18,206 bases of DNA from Thiotrichaceae bacterium UBA973 (lineage in GTDB: Bacteria; Pseudomonadota; Gammaproteobacteria; Eutrophobiales; Eutrophobiaceae): NCBI GenBank assembly GCA_002292815.1, contig DBBX01000017.1:1-18206 (forward strand), given 5' to 3'. Positions 7,674 through 14,665 of the stretch are shown piece after piece (within the stretch, counting starts at the first letter, position 1; each line of letters starts with the position of its first letter). Under the pieces are notes generated by a model. It was not told the DNA's origin. It was given only the letters and a program-made list of their open reading frames with translations, and did no database searches. Made by a program: the position numbers and the translations under genes.

Positions 7674-8238
7674 CAAGGCAGAAACAATCGATTGTAACTC
7701 ACCCGTCACCATTATTGTTAAGCGACGATCCAGGCCAGATCGTGTAGAAGAATTTGAGCAGGTCATGTCGGCTACGACCAAAGAGGCAATGTCATTCAAG
7801 GGGCATCTTGGTGCAAATATTATCAAGCCAACAAAGGCGGGTGATTATTACCGTATTGTCTTTAAGTTCGATTCCATGCGTAATTACCTCGCATGGGAAG
7901 GGTCAGAAGTTCGTGAGAAATGGCTGGAGCGCTATGCCGAAGTTTCGCTAGGCGACCTGGAACAGGAAATTCTGAGTGGACTGGAAACCTGGTTTACCTT
8001 GCCAGGTGAAGAAACCCTGGTGCCGCCGCCCAAATACAAGATGATGTGTATTGTTTGGTTTTCCATTTTTCCGCTGTCACTACTATTAAACTATAGTCTT
8101 AAACCTGTCATCTCTGAGCTTCATATTATTGGGCAGTTAGCCATTATCTCTATGATATTGGTCATTCTCATGACTTATGTTGTTATGCCGTTCATGGCAA
8201 AACTTTTTCATCGCTGGCTACATTGCACTAAAAAATAG
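7660..8238 (+). CDS. ABM-domain protein with two C-terminal membrane helices
   Basis: A 192-residue protein. Residues about 17-110 form an antibiotic-biosynthesis-monooxygenase-like ferredoxin fold: PVTIIVKRRSRPDRVEEFEQ is the opening strand and helix, and GHLGANIIKP and DYYRIVFKFDSMRNYLAWEGS are the typical middle strand and W-containing helix. The C-terminal third has two hydrophobic spans (around residues 127-147 and 154-178) separated by a short polar loop, so the domain should be tethered to the inner membrane. This layout resembles an uncharacterised ABM family (COG3224-like). Substrate is unknown; ABM folds include cofactor-free oxygenases and heme-degrading enzymes. It overlaps the DksA-like gene by 14 bp in another frame, implying translational coupling. 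Confidence 0.8.
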   Translation: MEQTSKAETIDCNSPVTIIVKRRSRPDRVEEFEQVMSATTKEAMSFKGHLGANIIKPTKAGDYYRIVFKFDSMRNYLAWEGSEVREKWLERYAEVSLGDLEQEILSGLETWFTLPGEETLVPPPKYKMMCIVWFSIFPLSLLLNYSLKPVISELHIIGQLAIISMILVILMTYVVMPFMAKLFHRWLHCTKK

Positions 8239-8297
8239 AAAAAATTGCCAATATTCTCGTATCTTAACAGATCTTCATAAGAAATTAGCTTACCTGC

Positions 8298-8332
8298 GCT
8301 TCACAAAAACTTCATAAAAATCAAACTATAAA
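8298..8332 (+). promoter_or_regulatory. Pho-box-like repeats with spaced -10
   Basis: GCTTCAC-AAAA-ACTTCAT at 8298-8315 has two TTCA(C/T) cores exactly 11 bp apart with an A-rich spacer, the layout of a PhoB box (CTGTCAT-N4-CTGTCAT). TATAAA at 8327-8332 follows after 11 bp, close to the 10 bp seen at E. coli phoA. The first three bases of each half do not match, so this is a weak candidate. Further downstream CTATAC-N7-GTATAG (8359-8377) is a perfect inverted repeat that could be an operator. Confidence 0.3.
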
Positions 8333-8425
8333 CACCATATACAGTCGTAAATAGCAGACTATACTTAAATGGTATAGAGATTGCAGATTGATTAAGTAGG
8401 TAACTTACACCCTAGGAGGCGTGCC

Positions 8426-8719
8426 ATGATCCCTACCAATGTTATTCCAATCCAAGACGTTCAATACAGCAAGCTTTGTGGAGTATGTCCGTTATGTGAT
8501 AAGACCGATGGTTTTGTAAACCTTGGGAAGGAGCACTGGTTTATATGCCGCGATCACGAAACGAAATGGTTTGTCGGAATTAACCTGTTTGAAGGTTGGC
8601 AGAACCAAACAGTGGCAGAAGCCCAAAGCATAGAAAGGATGCTCGATACTTATAAGGAAATAACACCACTCAAAAACAGGGTAGACGAGCAACCGCAAAG
8701 AAGCGTAGCGAACAGTTAA
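8426..8719 (+). CDS. Small zinc-ribbon-like hypothetical protein
   Basis: A 97-residue protein with a strong AGGAGG ribosome binding site (8414-8419) 6 nt before the ATG. Cys21 and Cys24 (CPLC) and Cys41 and His44 (CRDH) form a CxxC-x16-CxxH pattern, a likely structural zinc site. Between them lies a GKEHWFICRDHETKWFVG segment in which aromatic residues alternate with the metal ligands. The C-terminal half is a charged helix (QSIERMLDTYKEI) and a polar tail. I recall similar unnamed proteins in other proteobacteria but no assigned function. There is no signal peptide, so it is probably cytoplasmic. It appears monocistronic: 187 bp of spacer lies upstream, and the downstream neighbour is convergent. 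Confidence 0.75.
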   Translation: MIPTNVIPIQDVQYSKLCGVCPLCDKTDGFVNLGKEHWFICRDHETKWFVGINLFEGWQNQTVAEAQSIERMLDTYKEITPLKNRVDEQPQRSVANS

Positions 8720-8764
8720 AAAGAATTCTTTGTCTCCTGAAGTGGCTGGAGAGCCCTGTCGTCG

Positions 8765-8784
8765 GCAGACCAAGGAAGGTCTGC
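8765..8784. terminator. Hairpin between convergent genes
   Basis: GCAGACC, a 6-nt AAGGAA loop and GGTCTGC form a perfect 7-bp stem in the 84-bp gap between the zinc-ribbon gene and the convergent TlpA-like gene. Its position suits a bidirectional terminator, but neither side has a T run, so it may only be an mRNA end-protecting structure. Confidence 0.35.
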
Positions 8785-8803
8785 ACAATCAATCCGCTGC
8801 TAC

Positions 8804-9319
8804 TTATTTTGCTAAGGCTTGCCTAATACGCAAACTAACATTCTGCTTTACCAAGACATCACTCACACCAGCAGGCCGTTTATAAACTATCTTTTTATCT
8901 TTACCAACAACATAAACAGCGGGCGTACCTTTAGCGCCATATTGAGTTCCGACTTCATCTCCATCCATTAACATCGTGTAAGTAAATCCCTTCTTATCAA
9001 AATATTCTATCGGGTCGATAACACCATCTTCATAGACATCAATCGCATAAAACTTAACGCCTTTATTACGGTACTTACGATAAATAACTTCCAGATGCGG
9101 CATCAAGGTTGCGCAATACGGACACCAGGTTGCCCAAAAGATAATCACCGACACCTTATCTTCACTATCGGCATAATATTGTACCGAACTGCCATCCTTT
9201 GCCTGCAGTTCCCAGTCAGCGGCAGTTCCGCCGACATTAAGCGGAGCTGCATAGGTTGAAGAAAATGGAACAAATACAAAACTCAGAAAAGAAAACAACA
9301 GAATAAAAGTAATGCGCAT
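8804..9319 (-). CDS. TlpA/ResA-like exported thioredoxin-fold protein
   Basis: A 171-residue protein with a clear signal peptide (MRITFILLFSFLSFVFVPF, cleavage near TYAA about residue 25) and a single thioredoxin-like domain. FWATWCPYC places the active cysteines at residues 66 and 69; GTPAVYVVG contains the conserved cis-proline region. The order of elements matches TlpA/ResA-type proteins, which reduce disulfides in the periplasm, often for cytochrome c or metalloprotein maturation. The CPYC active-site pair is more common in glutaredoxins than in TlpA (usually CxPC), a modest oddity. It is divergent from the FHA gene across 183 bp and convergent with the zinc-ribbon gene. The exact client is unknown. 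Confidence 0.9.
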   Translation of the reverse strand: MRITFILLFSFLSFVFVPFSSTYAAPLNVGGTAADWELQAKDGSSVQYYADSEDKVSVIIFWATWCPYCATLMPHLEVIYRKYRNKGVKFYAIDVYEDGVIDPIEYFDKKGFTYTMLMDGDEVGTQYGAKGTPAVYVVGKDKKIVYKRPAGVSDVLVKQNVSLRIRQALAK

Positions 9320-9502
9320 AACTATACCTATAGAGTTATTAAGTTAGACTAAAAAACAAAGTGTATCAAAAATTACGATAAGGAAGCACAATAATAGTTC
9401 ATGTGCTCTGTGGTTTATTTAATAAAAAAGCTGGCTGACTTCAGCGTTATTACTATACTAATGGTAAATCATAAGGTATTTTTTTCCTAAAAAGCCCTGT
9501 CT

Positions 9503-10369
9503 ATGCTCGATAAACTATTTAAAAAACCACTAGAACTAAAAATAGGTGATCAGACACTACAATTTAGTTCGGTAACGGATGTTGCATTCTGTCTGGAAGG
9601 TAGAACCTCCATATCGACTGTAAAGCTAGCTGAATTGTTTACGCTATCGGGAGAGGAATTAGAAAAGCAAGCGTATAAACTCGCCGATCTCAATAAAAAG
9701 ATGTTTAAAATCCTAAACAATATCGTCGATGAACCTGAGAATATTGATCGTTCAATGCGCGAGTTAGATACACAAATGTTTTCGCAAGACCAGAATTGGC
9801 GCGATATAATCCAGTCCTTGAATAAAGAGCAAAGTGAGATTAATGCAATCCGTGTCACCGTTATTATGAAATACATGAAGTATTTATCAGCGGTGGAGGA
9901 CACCATCGAACATATCCGTGCGGGAATGAAACAAAATACAGGCGCAGTAGCGAATGGTGATGCAAATAAACCAAACGAATTCGAAGAGACATGGAGCCTT
10001 AATCCTTTACGTGAAGAGGTCAAGTCGGCGTCTCAAACGGAAGCAGAGTTTAAACGCTTACCGAAAGACACAGCGGTATCAGTGATGTTGCCACCAGGTG
10101 GAAAAATAGGTGTTCTTCTTGCATCATACCCGGGTGAATTGGTTGCAACGAATGACAAGGTGCAATACATAGACGATAGCGGCATAACGGTTCTCAATAA
10201 TGGGACCAATATGATTGGCAGGAGTGTTAAAAGCACAGTGAAGATAGACCCAGCGCAAAAAAATGTATCGCGAACACACCTCTCTATACACATTAGTGAT
10301 GGTGACGCGCTACAATTGACAGACCATTCATCAGAAGGCACATTCATTAGCTCTGATTTTACAAAATAG
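9503..10369 (+). CDS. FHA-domain protein with unknown helical N-terminal domain
   Basis: A 288-residue protein with no signal peptide, so probably cytoplasmic. Residues about 1-145 are a mostly helical region I do not recognise, rich in charged heptad-like stretches (LNKKMFKILNNIVDEPEN, YMKYLSAVEDTIEH). A polar linker follows to about residue 225. The C-terminus is a forkhead-associated phosphothreonine-binding domain: MIGRS supplies the GR motif, VSRTHLSIH the SxxH motif, and HSSEGTFI the turn before the last strand, where N is often found in place of S. FHA domains read Ser/Thr phosphorylation, but no kinase is seen in this window. The SH3b gene begins 8 nt after the stop, so the two are likely one operon. 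The start at 9503 lacks a strong ribosome binding site. Confidence 0.8.
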   Translation: MLDKLFKKPLELKIGDQTLQFSSVTDVAFCLEGRTSISTVKLAELFTLSGEELEKQAYKLADLNKKMFKILNNIVDEPENIDRSMRELDTQMFSQDQNWRDIIQSLNKEQSEINAIRVTVIMKYMKYLSAVEDTIEHIRAGMKQNTGAVANGDANKPNEFEETWSLNPLREEVKSASQTEAEFKRLPKDTAVSVMLPPGGKIGVLLASYPGELVATNDKVQYIDDSGITVLNNGTNMIGRSVKSTVKIDPAQKNVSRTHLSIHISDGDALQLTDHSSEGTFISSDFTK

Positions 10370-10377
10370 AATACGGT

Positions 10378-10959
10378 TTGAGAATTAACAATAGAATCAT
10401 TCAGACGCTTCTGCTTTTTTTCCTCTGCGGGAGTGTATCAATAAGTCATAGTCATGCGGCAGCTGGCGATCAACTCATCATTACCAGGAATATAGTAAAT
10501 CTCAGAACGGCGCCATCAATAGACGCGACTTTGTTAATAAAGTTAAAAAAAGACCGAAAGGTCATCGAGATCCAACGTCAGGGTGATTGGGTCGAGATCA
10601 AAACCAATCGAGAAGATATCAAGACCGGCTGGGTCTATAAAACCTTAATCGCCAAGGTAAAGAAAAAAGAAAGTGCAGAAGAAAAACGCTTTAGAATCTT
10701 TAAGCAAAGATTCAATGCCCATAAAGAAAACGTTAGGAACCAAAACGGCATACCCCAATTCATAGAGGTTATAGATGAAGGTGGAGGAACTATCCAGGTC
10801 ATTGCGACAGAAGCCTGGCTGGCTACAACGTATGAAGCCCGTACTGTGTCGTTAACTGATGTCTTCAAGTTATGGAGCGATGTCGTGCCTGTGGGAAGTT
10901 CACTGACGGTGATTGTCTTGGATGAACAAGGCGAGCAACATACGATGATGTTGCGTTAA
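10378..10959 (+). CDS. Exported SH3b-domain protein, TTG start
   Basis: A 193-residue protein. It starts at TTG 10378, which gives a full signal peptide (MRINNRIIQ, hydrophobic LLLFFLCGSVSI, then cleavage near SHAAA); no ATG occurs in this frame until near its end. Residues about 33-92 form a bacterial SH3 domain, with NLRTAPSIDATLL and GWVYKTLI as the family's start and end motifs; such domains often bind cell-wall peptides. The remaining 95 residues begin with a basic helix (KKKESAEEKRFRIFKQRF) and continue into beta-rich sequence (IEVIDEGGGTIQVIATEAW) with no family I know. It lies 8 nt behind the FHA gene, suggesting a cytoplasmic sensor and a periplasmic partner made together. Confidence 0.8.
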   Translation: MRINNRIIQTLLLFFLCGSVSISHSHAAAGDQLIITRNIVNLRTAPSIDATLLIKLKKDRKVIEIQRQGDWVEIKTNREDIKTGWVYKTLIAKVKKKESAEEKRFRIFKQRFNAHKENVRNQNGIPQFIEVIDEGGGTIQVIATEAWLATTYEARTVSLTDVFKLWSDVVPVGSSLTVIVLDEQGEQHTMMLR

Positions 10960-11045
10960 CTATGTCTACATAGACGATAGACAGGAAGTCCAAATGTTAC
11001 CGAAGGGTATGCCATGGGTGCAGAAGGGCGAGCCAATTTAATGAT

Positions 11046-11357
11046 TCATTCCTCCAGCAAAAATCGTCCAAGCCGTTGTCTTAGTGTTCTGTTTTCCGAG
11101 CGGAGTTTTTCTAATTCATTGATCATATCCAGATATAAGGGAATACCTGACCAATCGATATCAAAATCCCGATGAAGTCTGACAGCACGCTTGGCGATGC
11201 TAAGCATGTAGCAATCGAAACACCATTCTTCAGGTGCTTCGCCTTTGGGTTCTAAAACGCCTTCTTCAACGATGGTAATCATAACTTCTGTTGGTAGTTT
11301 TGCTAATTCGCATATATCTTCGAGCGATAGCTCGACTGTTAAACTGGTTTCTATCAT
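11046..11357 (-). CDS. cbpM: CbpA modulator CbpM
   Basis: A 103-residue protein matching CbpM in size, context and pattern: an N-terminal beta/helix MerR-like region (LSLEDICELAKLPTEVMITIVEEGVLEP), a central WCFDCYMLSIAKRAVRLHRDFDIDWSGI block, and a C-terminal coiled helix (INELEKLRSENRTLRQRL). CbpM binds the J-domain of CbpA and inhibits its co-chaperone and DNA-binding activities. Its start codon overlaps the end of cbpA by 4 bp (ATGA style), so the pair is translationally coupled. In E. coli the same two genes are adjacent in this order. The stop lies 86 bp from the convergent SH3b gene; that gap has only a short possible CTATG/CATAG hairpin. Confidence 0.95.
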   Translation of the reverse strand: MIETSLTVELSLEDICELAKLPTEVMITIVEEGVLEPKGEAPEEWCFDCYMLSIAKRAVRLHRDFDIDWSGIPLYLDMINELEKLRSENRTLRQRLGRFLLEE

Positions 11358-12298
11358 GTCTTACTCCATTCGCTACGGGGATTGAATGTCGTTTTTTCCG
11401 ATAAGGTTTCCCATAGCTTTGTAGTGTCCTCGCTGGTTTTTTCCGGGATCACAATTTTAACTACTGCATAGAGATCACCTGTGCCGGTTTTGCCAGGTAA
11501 GCCTTTGCCTTTTACTCGAAGTCGTTTTCCGGTCTGGCTATTAGCTGGCAAGGTCAGATTAATACTGCCCGCAAGAGTAGGGACTTCGATCTTGGTACCG
11601 AGTATTGCTTCCCACGGCGCGATAGGCACCGTAATGATCAGATTATGCCCTTCAACATCAAACAATGGATGCGGAATCAATCGAATGTGTAAATATAGAT
11701 CCCCGCTTCCACCGTTACCAATACCTGCTCCGCCCTGACCCTTCAAGCGAATACGTTCGCCATCGTTAACGCCTTTAGGGATCTTGATATTTAAGGTTTT
11801 GTTAATATCCGCCAGTCGTCGGCCTTCTTTATCATGCTGCGGCAAATGATATGAGATAGTTTTATTTTCATCAGAAAGCGTTTCTTCAAGAAAGATCGGC
11901 AATTCAGTTTCGATATCCTGCCCACGAAAACTAAAATGTGTCTTGTGCTGAGTTTGCTGTCCTCTGGATTGAGTATGGGGGGCACCGCCACCAAAGACCG
12001 ATTCAAAGAAATCTGAGAAATCACCACTATGATTCCCGTTAGGCTGCCAACCCGGTGGCGGTGTAAAGCTTTGTCCATCCTGACCATATTTTCTCAGTTC
12101 ATCGTACTCTGCTCTTTTTTCCGGATCTTTTAGGGCAGCATAGGCTTCGGCCACATCCTTGAATTTGGCTTCGGCATCCTTTGCCTCACTAACATCGGGA
12201 TGATACTTACGCGCCAGTTTTCTATAGGCGGTTTTAATCGTCTTCAGATCGGCTTCTGGTGCGACACCGAGAATCTTATAATAATCTTTGAAATCCAT
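11354..12298 (-). CDS. cbpA: Curved-DNA-binding DnaJ-like co-chaperone CbpA
   Basis: A 314-residue DnaJ homologue. Residues 1-65 are a J domain: DYYKILGVAPEADLKTIKTA, His33-Pro34-Asp35 in the HPD loop, then the AEAYAALKDPEKRAEYDELR helix. A Gly/Phe/Pro/Gln-rich linker follows (about residues 75-115). The Cys-rich zinc domain of DnaJ is absent, and two beta-rich substrate-binding domains close the protein (with KIPKGVNDGERIRLKGQG and a second VKGKGLPG block). This is the CbpA architecture. It stimulates DnaK and binds curved DNA. GAGG on the minus strand about 7 nt before ATG 12298 sets the start. cbpM overlaps its 3' end by 4 bp, and a 77-residue unknown gene precedes it with a 69-bp gap. Confidence 0.96.
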   Translation of the reverse strand: MDFKDYYKILGVAPEADLKTIKTAYRKLARKYHPDVSEAKDAEAKFKDVAEAYAALKDPEKRAEYDELRKYGQDGQSFTPPPGWQPNGNHSGDFSDFFESVFGGGAPHTQSRGQQTQHKTHFSFRGQDIETELPIFLEETLSDENKTISYHLPQHDKEGRRLADINKTLNIKIPKGVNDGERIRLKGQGGAGIGNGGSGDLYLHIRLIPHPLFDVEGHNLIITVPIAPWEAILGTKIEVPTLAGSINLTLPANSQTGKRLRVKGKGLPGKTGTGDLYAVVKIVIPEKTSEDTTKLWETLSEKTTFNPRSEWSKT

Positions 12299-12367
12299 TC
12301 ATAACCTCTTATGAAATCAGTAGTGTAATAGTACAACAACAAACAGTGCTTTTCGTAAAGTCCTGCT

Positions 12368-12601
12368 CTAAAGGTAAATTAGTTGTCCGCTCAAGAATTC
12401 ATAAATCTCATCTTCCGGTGCCTTCACATCTAACTCATCTTTACTTACCCGAGTCACGTCATAGCCAAAATTTCTGAGCTTTTCGGCATAGAACTCAATA
12501 GGCGGGTTCTCGCCCAGTTTGTGATCCGCAGTGCGATGAAAGTTTTGCGCATCATTCAGACTTAAGGTCAGGATGCCTGATTCACGGTTGTATACGCTCA
12601 T
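12368..12601 (-). CDS. Hypothetical 77-residue protein upstream of cbpA
   Basis: I do not recognise this family. I start it at ATG 12601 because GGAGGAG lies about 8 nt upstream on the minus strand; a longer frame reaching to 12721 would read through that site and has an unlikely N-terminus. The protein begins MSVYNRESGILTLSLNDAQNF and ends in an acidic helix (PEDEIYEFLSGQLIYL). The middle has GYDVTRVSKDELDVKAP, suggesting an alpha/beta fold without cysteines or membrane segments. It is on the same strand as cbpA, 69 bp ahead of it, so it may be the first gene of a cbpA-cbpM transcript, though cbpA could have its own promoter in that gap. Confidence 0.7.
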   Translation of the reverse strand: MSVYNRESGILTLSLNDAQNFHRTADHKLGENPPIEFYAEKLRNFGYDVTRVSKDELDVKAPEDEIYEFLSGQLIYL

Positions 12602-12737
12602 TCTGCTTTTCTCCTCCATATGATTACTATATTGAGTGTCTAGAACGATATTGCAAGATTTCACCGTAAAATAATTGTGCCCTGACGTAGAAGCCTCATT
12701 TGCAGTAGAATAAAAATTCACAACTTAATAATCAAAA

Positions 12738-13244
12738 ATGCTAGTCAAACTCATCCACCAACAACACCTGGCATTACAAGAACTGTTTGCACGGCACCAA
12801 GAGGCACTGTTGCAAGGACATTTCGATATCGCCGACGAATGGCTGCAACACTTTGCCTATTGCCAAAAGGCGCATATGCAAATCGAAGAAGCATATCTGT
12901 TTCCCGAGTTTGCAAAGATAGAACACAAGAGCAAATGGGATGTAAGCCTGTATGTAAAAGAACATGCAAAAATAAAAATATTATTTCAAAATATCATCAA
13001 CGATCTAAACTGGCTTAGTGAACAAGAACTCAACGAATCGCAACGGCGACGCAACATCATTGCGCTGCTAGATAAAGAGAAAACCTTGAAAGGCCTTAAC
13101 CAACACCACGAAGAGCGCGAAGAAGAAGCGATGTTAATAGAATTGGACGCACAATTGGATGCAAGGCAACTCAAGGAACTGCAAGTCGATATCAAAATGA
13201 CCTGGGCCGAAGTGATGGGTGTTGTAAAAGATAAAGCAGGATAG
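12738..13244 (+). CDS. Hemerythrin-like (HHE) domain protein
   Basis: A 168-residue all-helical protein. The ligand pattern of a hemerythrin-like diiron site is visible: an N-terminal His (His7 or His10 in LIHQQH), His46-x3-Glu50 in AHMQIEE, His76 in KEHAKI, and His124-x3-Glu128 in HHEEREEE. The repeated HxxxE motif is typical of bacterial HHE domains. The partner His four residues after His76, present in classical hemerythrins, is Lys80 here, so the site is one ligand short of the textbook set. Roles in the family include oxygen or nitric oxide sensing, iron-sulfur repair and oxygen delivery; which applies is unknown. The ribosome binding site is weak. mltC starts 19 nt downstream on the same strand. 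Confidence 0.85.
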   Translation: MLVKLIHQQHLALQELFARHQEALLQGHFDIADEWLQHFAYCQKAHMQIEEAYLFPEFAKIEHKSKWDVSLYVKEHAKIKILFQNIINDLNWLSEQELNESQRRRNIIALLDKEKTLKGLNQHHEEREEEAMLIELDAQLDARQLKELQVDIKMTWAEVMGVVKDKAG

Positions 13245-13263
13245 AAGCGTAATAATATTTAAA

Positions 13264-14445
13264 ATGCTCAATAAAAGCCGTTCGAAATCATTAATTTGGT
13301 TAATGCTAAGTCTGTTAGCAGCCTGCAATGTAAGCGATATTCGCACGGCATCCGTGTTGGTAAAAGATCCCGCCGCGGGTGCAGCACAAGTGATAGAAAG
13401 CAAAAGCCGCCAATATGCAGCAAATCCTTCTCAACTCCCGGCCGACTTCAAGGCCTATAAAGCCAGACTAAAAGAGTTTGTCAGTTTTATCACTGATATC
13501 TGGGGAGAAGACGACGCAACGCAAGCGGGACCGAAAGACTATGTGAAGTACACAGACAAATACTATAACCGCGCCCATATCAATTTCGAGACCGGCACCG
13601 TAACCATCGAAACGGTGGCGCCAGATTCGCAACAAACCTATCTAAAAAAAGCCATCGTCACCACCTTACTCACACCAGACGATCCAAGGCAAGTCGACCT
13701 TTATTCCGATGCCACCCCCAACGAAGACGGTAAACCGTTTCTTTATGAACAAGTATTGGATAACGACGGTAAGCCCATCCAATGGCAATGGCGCGCGAAT
13801 AAATATGCGGAATACCTAATCGCAAATAAACTCACGATAGTAAAAATTGGCAAGCGTAATGGTCTAAGAGTCATCTTCCCATTAGTCTCGAAGCACAAAG
13901 AATTACGCGCCTATAAATACGCCAGCCTGGTGCAGAAATACAGTAAGAAATATAACGTAAACGAAAGCCTGATCTACGGCATCATAAAAACAGAAAGCAG
14001 TTTCAATCCCTTTGCGGTAAGCCATGCCCCGGCCTATGGCCTGATGCAAATTGTCCCCAGTACCGCGGGAAAAGATGTCTTTCAAAAAATAAAGAAACGC
14101 TCAGGCCAACCGACACCCAAGAACCTCTACGATCCGGAATACAATATCGATATCGGCACCGCCTATATCCAGATACTACAGGAGCAATACCTGGCAAAGG
14201 TAAAAGACCAAAACGCCAAGCGCTATACCGTCATCTCGGCCTACAACGGCGGCGCAGGCAATGTCCTGAAGACCTTTTCATCCAATCGAGAGCAAGCCGT
14301 GGTAAAGATAAACCAACTTCCAGCCAATGAGGTCTACCAACAACTCACTAATAAGCACCCCAAGCAGGAATCGCGACGCTATCTGGTTAAAGTAACCGAA
14401 GCGCAAAAAGAATTCTGGCGCAAGGATAGGTTTTCGAAGAAATAA
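13264..14445 (+). CDS. mltC: Membrane-bound lytic murein transglycosylase C
   Basis: A 393-residue lipoprotein lytic transglycosylase. The signal ends in the lipobox LAAC with lipidated Cys21 followed by Asn, which favours outer-membrane retention. After an N-terminal MltC-type domain (about residues 50-215, containing VKYTDKYYNRAHINFETG) comes an SLT domain: YGIIKTESSFNP carries catalytic Glu244, AYGLMQIVPSTAGKDVF is the classic G-L-M-Q block, and VISAYNGGAGNVL is the substrate-binding AYNxG motif. It cleaves peptidoglycan glycan strands with 1,6-anhydro bond formation. It is somewhat longer than the E. coli protein (about 360). It follows the hemerythrin gene closely, but no functional tie is evident. 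Confidence 0.95.
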   Translation: MLNKSRSKSLIWLMLSLLAACNVSDIRTASVLVKDPAAGAAQVIESKSRQYAANPSQLPADFKAYKARLKEFVSFITDIWGEDDATQAGPKDYVKYTDKYYNRAHINFETGTVTIETVAPDSQQTYLKKAIVTTLLTPDDPRQVDLYSDATPNEDGKPFLYEQVLDNDGKPIQWQWRANKYAEYLIANKLTIVKIGKRNGLRVIFPLVSKHKELRAYKYASLVQKYSKKYNVNESLIYGIIKTESSFNPFAVSHAPAYGLMQIVPSTAGKDVFQKIKKRSGQPTPKNLYDPEYNIDIGTAYIQILQEQYLAKVKDQNAKRYTVISAYNGGAGNVLKTFSSNREQAVVKINQLPANEVYQQLTNKHPKQESRRYLVKVTEAQKEFWRKDRFSKK

Positions 14446-14490
14446 AAACGGCAAAAAAGACAACGTTAAATATTCATATTTTTGTTTAAA

Positions 14491-14592
14491 CTATAGGTCT
14501 ATAAGCGTTAAAATCAGGTTCTAATTAGGCAAAACAAAACCCTAAAGGGGTGCGCCTCACGACACGGTATAGACCTGAGTGCTTCGTGTGCG
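14491..14592 (+). ncRNA. Candidate structured leader RNA of unknown class
   Basis: The 220-bp spacer after mltC contains nested complementary segments. AGGTCTATA (14495-14503) pairs perfectly with TATAGACCT (14568-14576). Inside lie AGGC/GCCT (14527-14530 with 14554-14557), enclosing ACCC/GGGT (14539-14542 with 14548-14551). CGACACG (14560-14566) can pair with CGTGTGCG (14585-14592) with one bulge. Because the last helix's loop contains the 3' arm of the first helix, the two form a pseudoknot or two alternative states. AT-rich sequence with T runs follows. It begins like a c-di-GMP-I motif (GGCAAA), but the ACGCAAA core is absent. No known class is assigned. Confidence 0.35.
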
Positions 14593-14665
14593 AATTTTAG
14601 ATTTTATCGACTCTGTTTGAAGTAGACATGATGATAAAAAAAAACTTAAAATCATCGCCATCATC

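Noticed and set aside
8719..8804. Classical Rho-independent terminator
   Set aside because: The hairpin is clear but has no T run on either strand, so I list it only as a hairpin of possible terminator use.
9550..10347. Long minus-strand frames (157 and 104 residues) opposite the FHA gene
   Set aside because: Ser/Cys-rich antisense composition typical of a reverse reading of a real gene; the plus frame has a recognisable FHA domain.
10994..11041. Sixteen-codon mini-ORF (MLPKGMPWVQKGEPI) with AGGAA upstream
   Set aside because: Has a plausible ribosome binding site, but it is too short to support and shows no further sign of being translated.
12602..12721. N-terminal extension of the 77-residue gene upstream of cbpA
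   Set aside because: The extension reads through the GGAGGAG ribosome binding site and has low-complexity, promoter-like sequence; ATG 12601 is better.
14527..14557. c-di-GMP-I riboswitch
   Set aside because: GGCAAA and a capped hairpin are present, but the ACGCAAA segment and the second receptor helix are missing.
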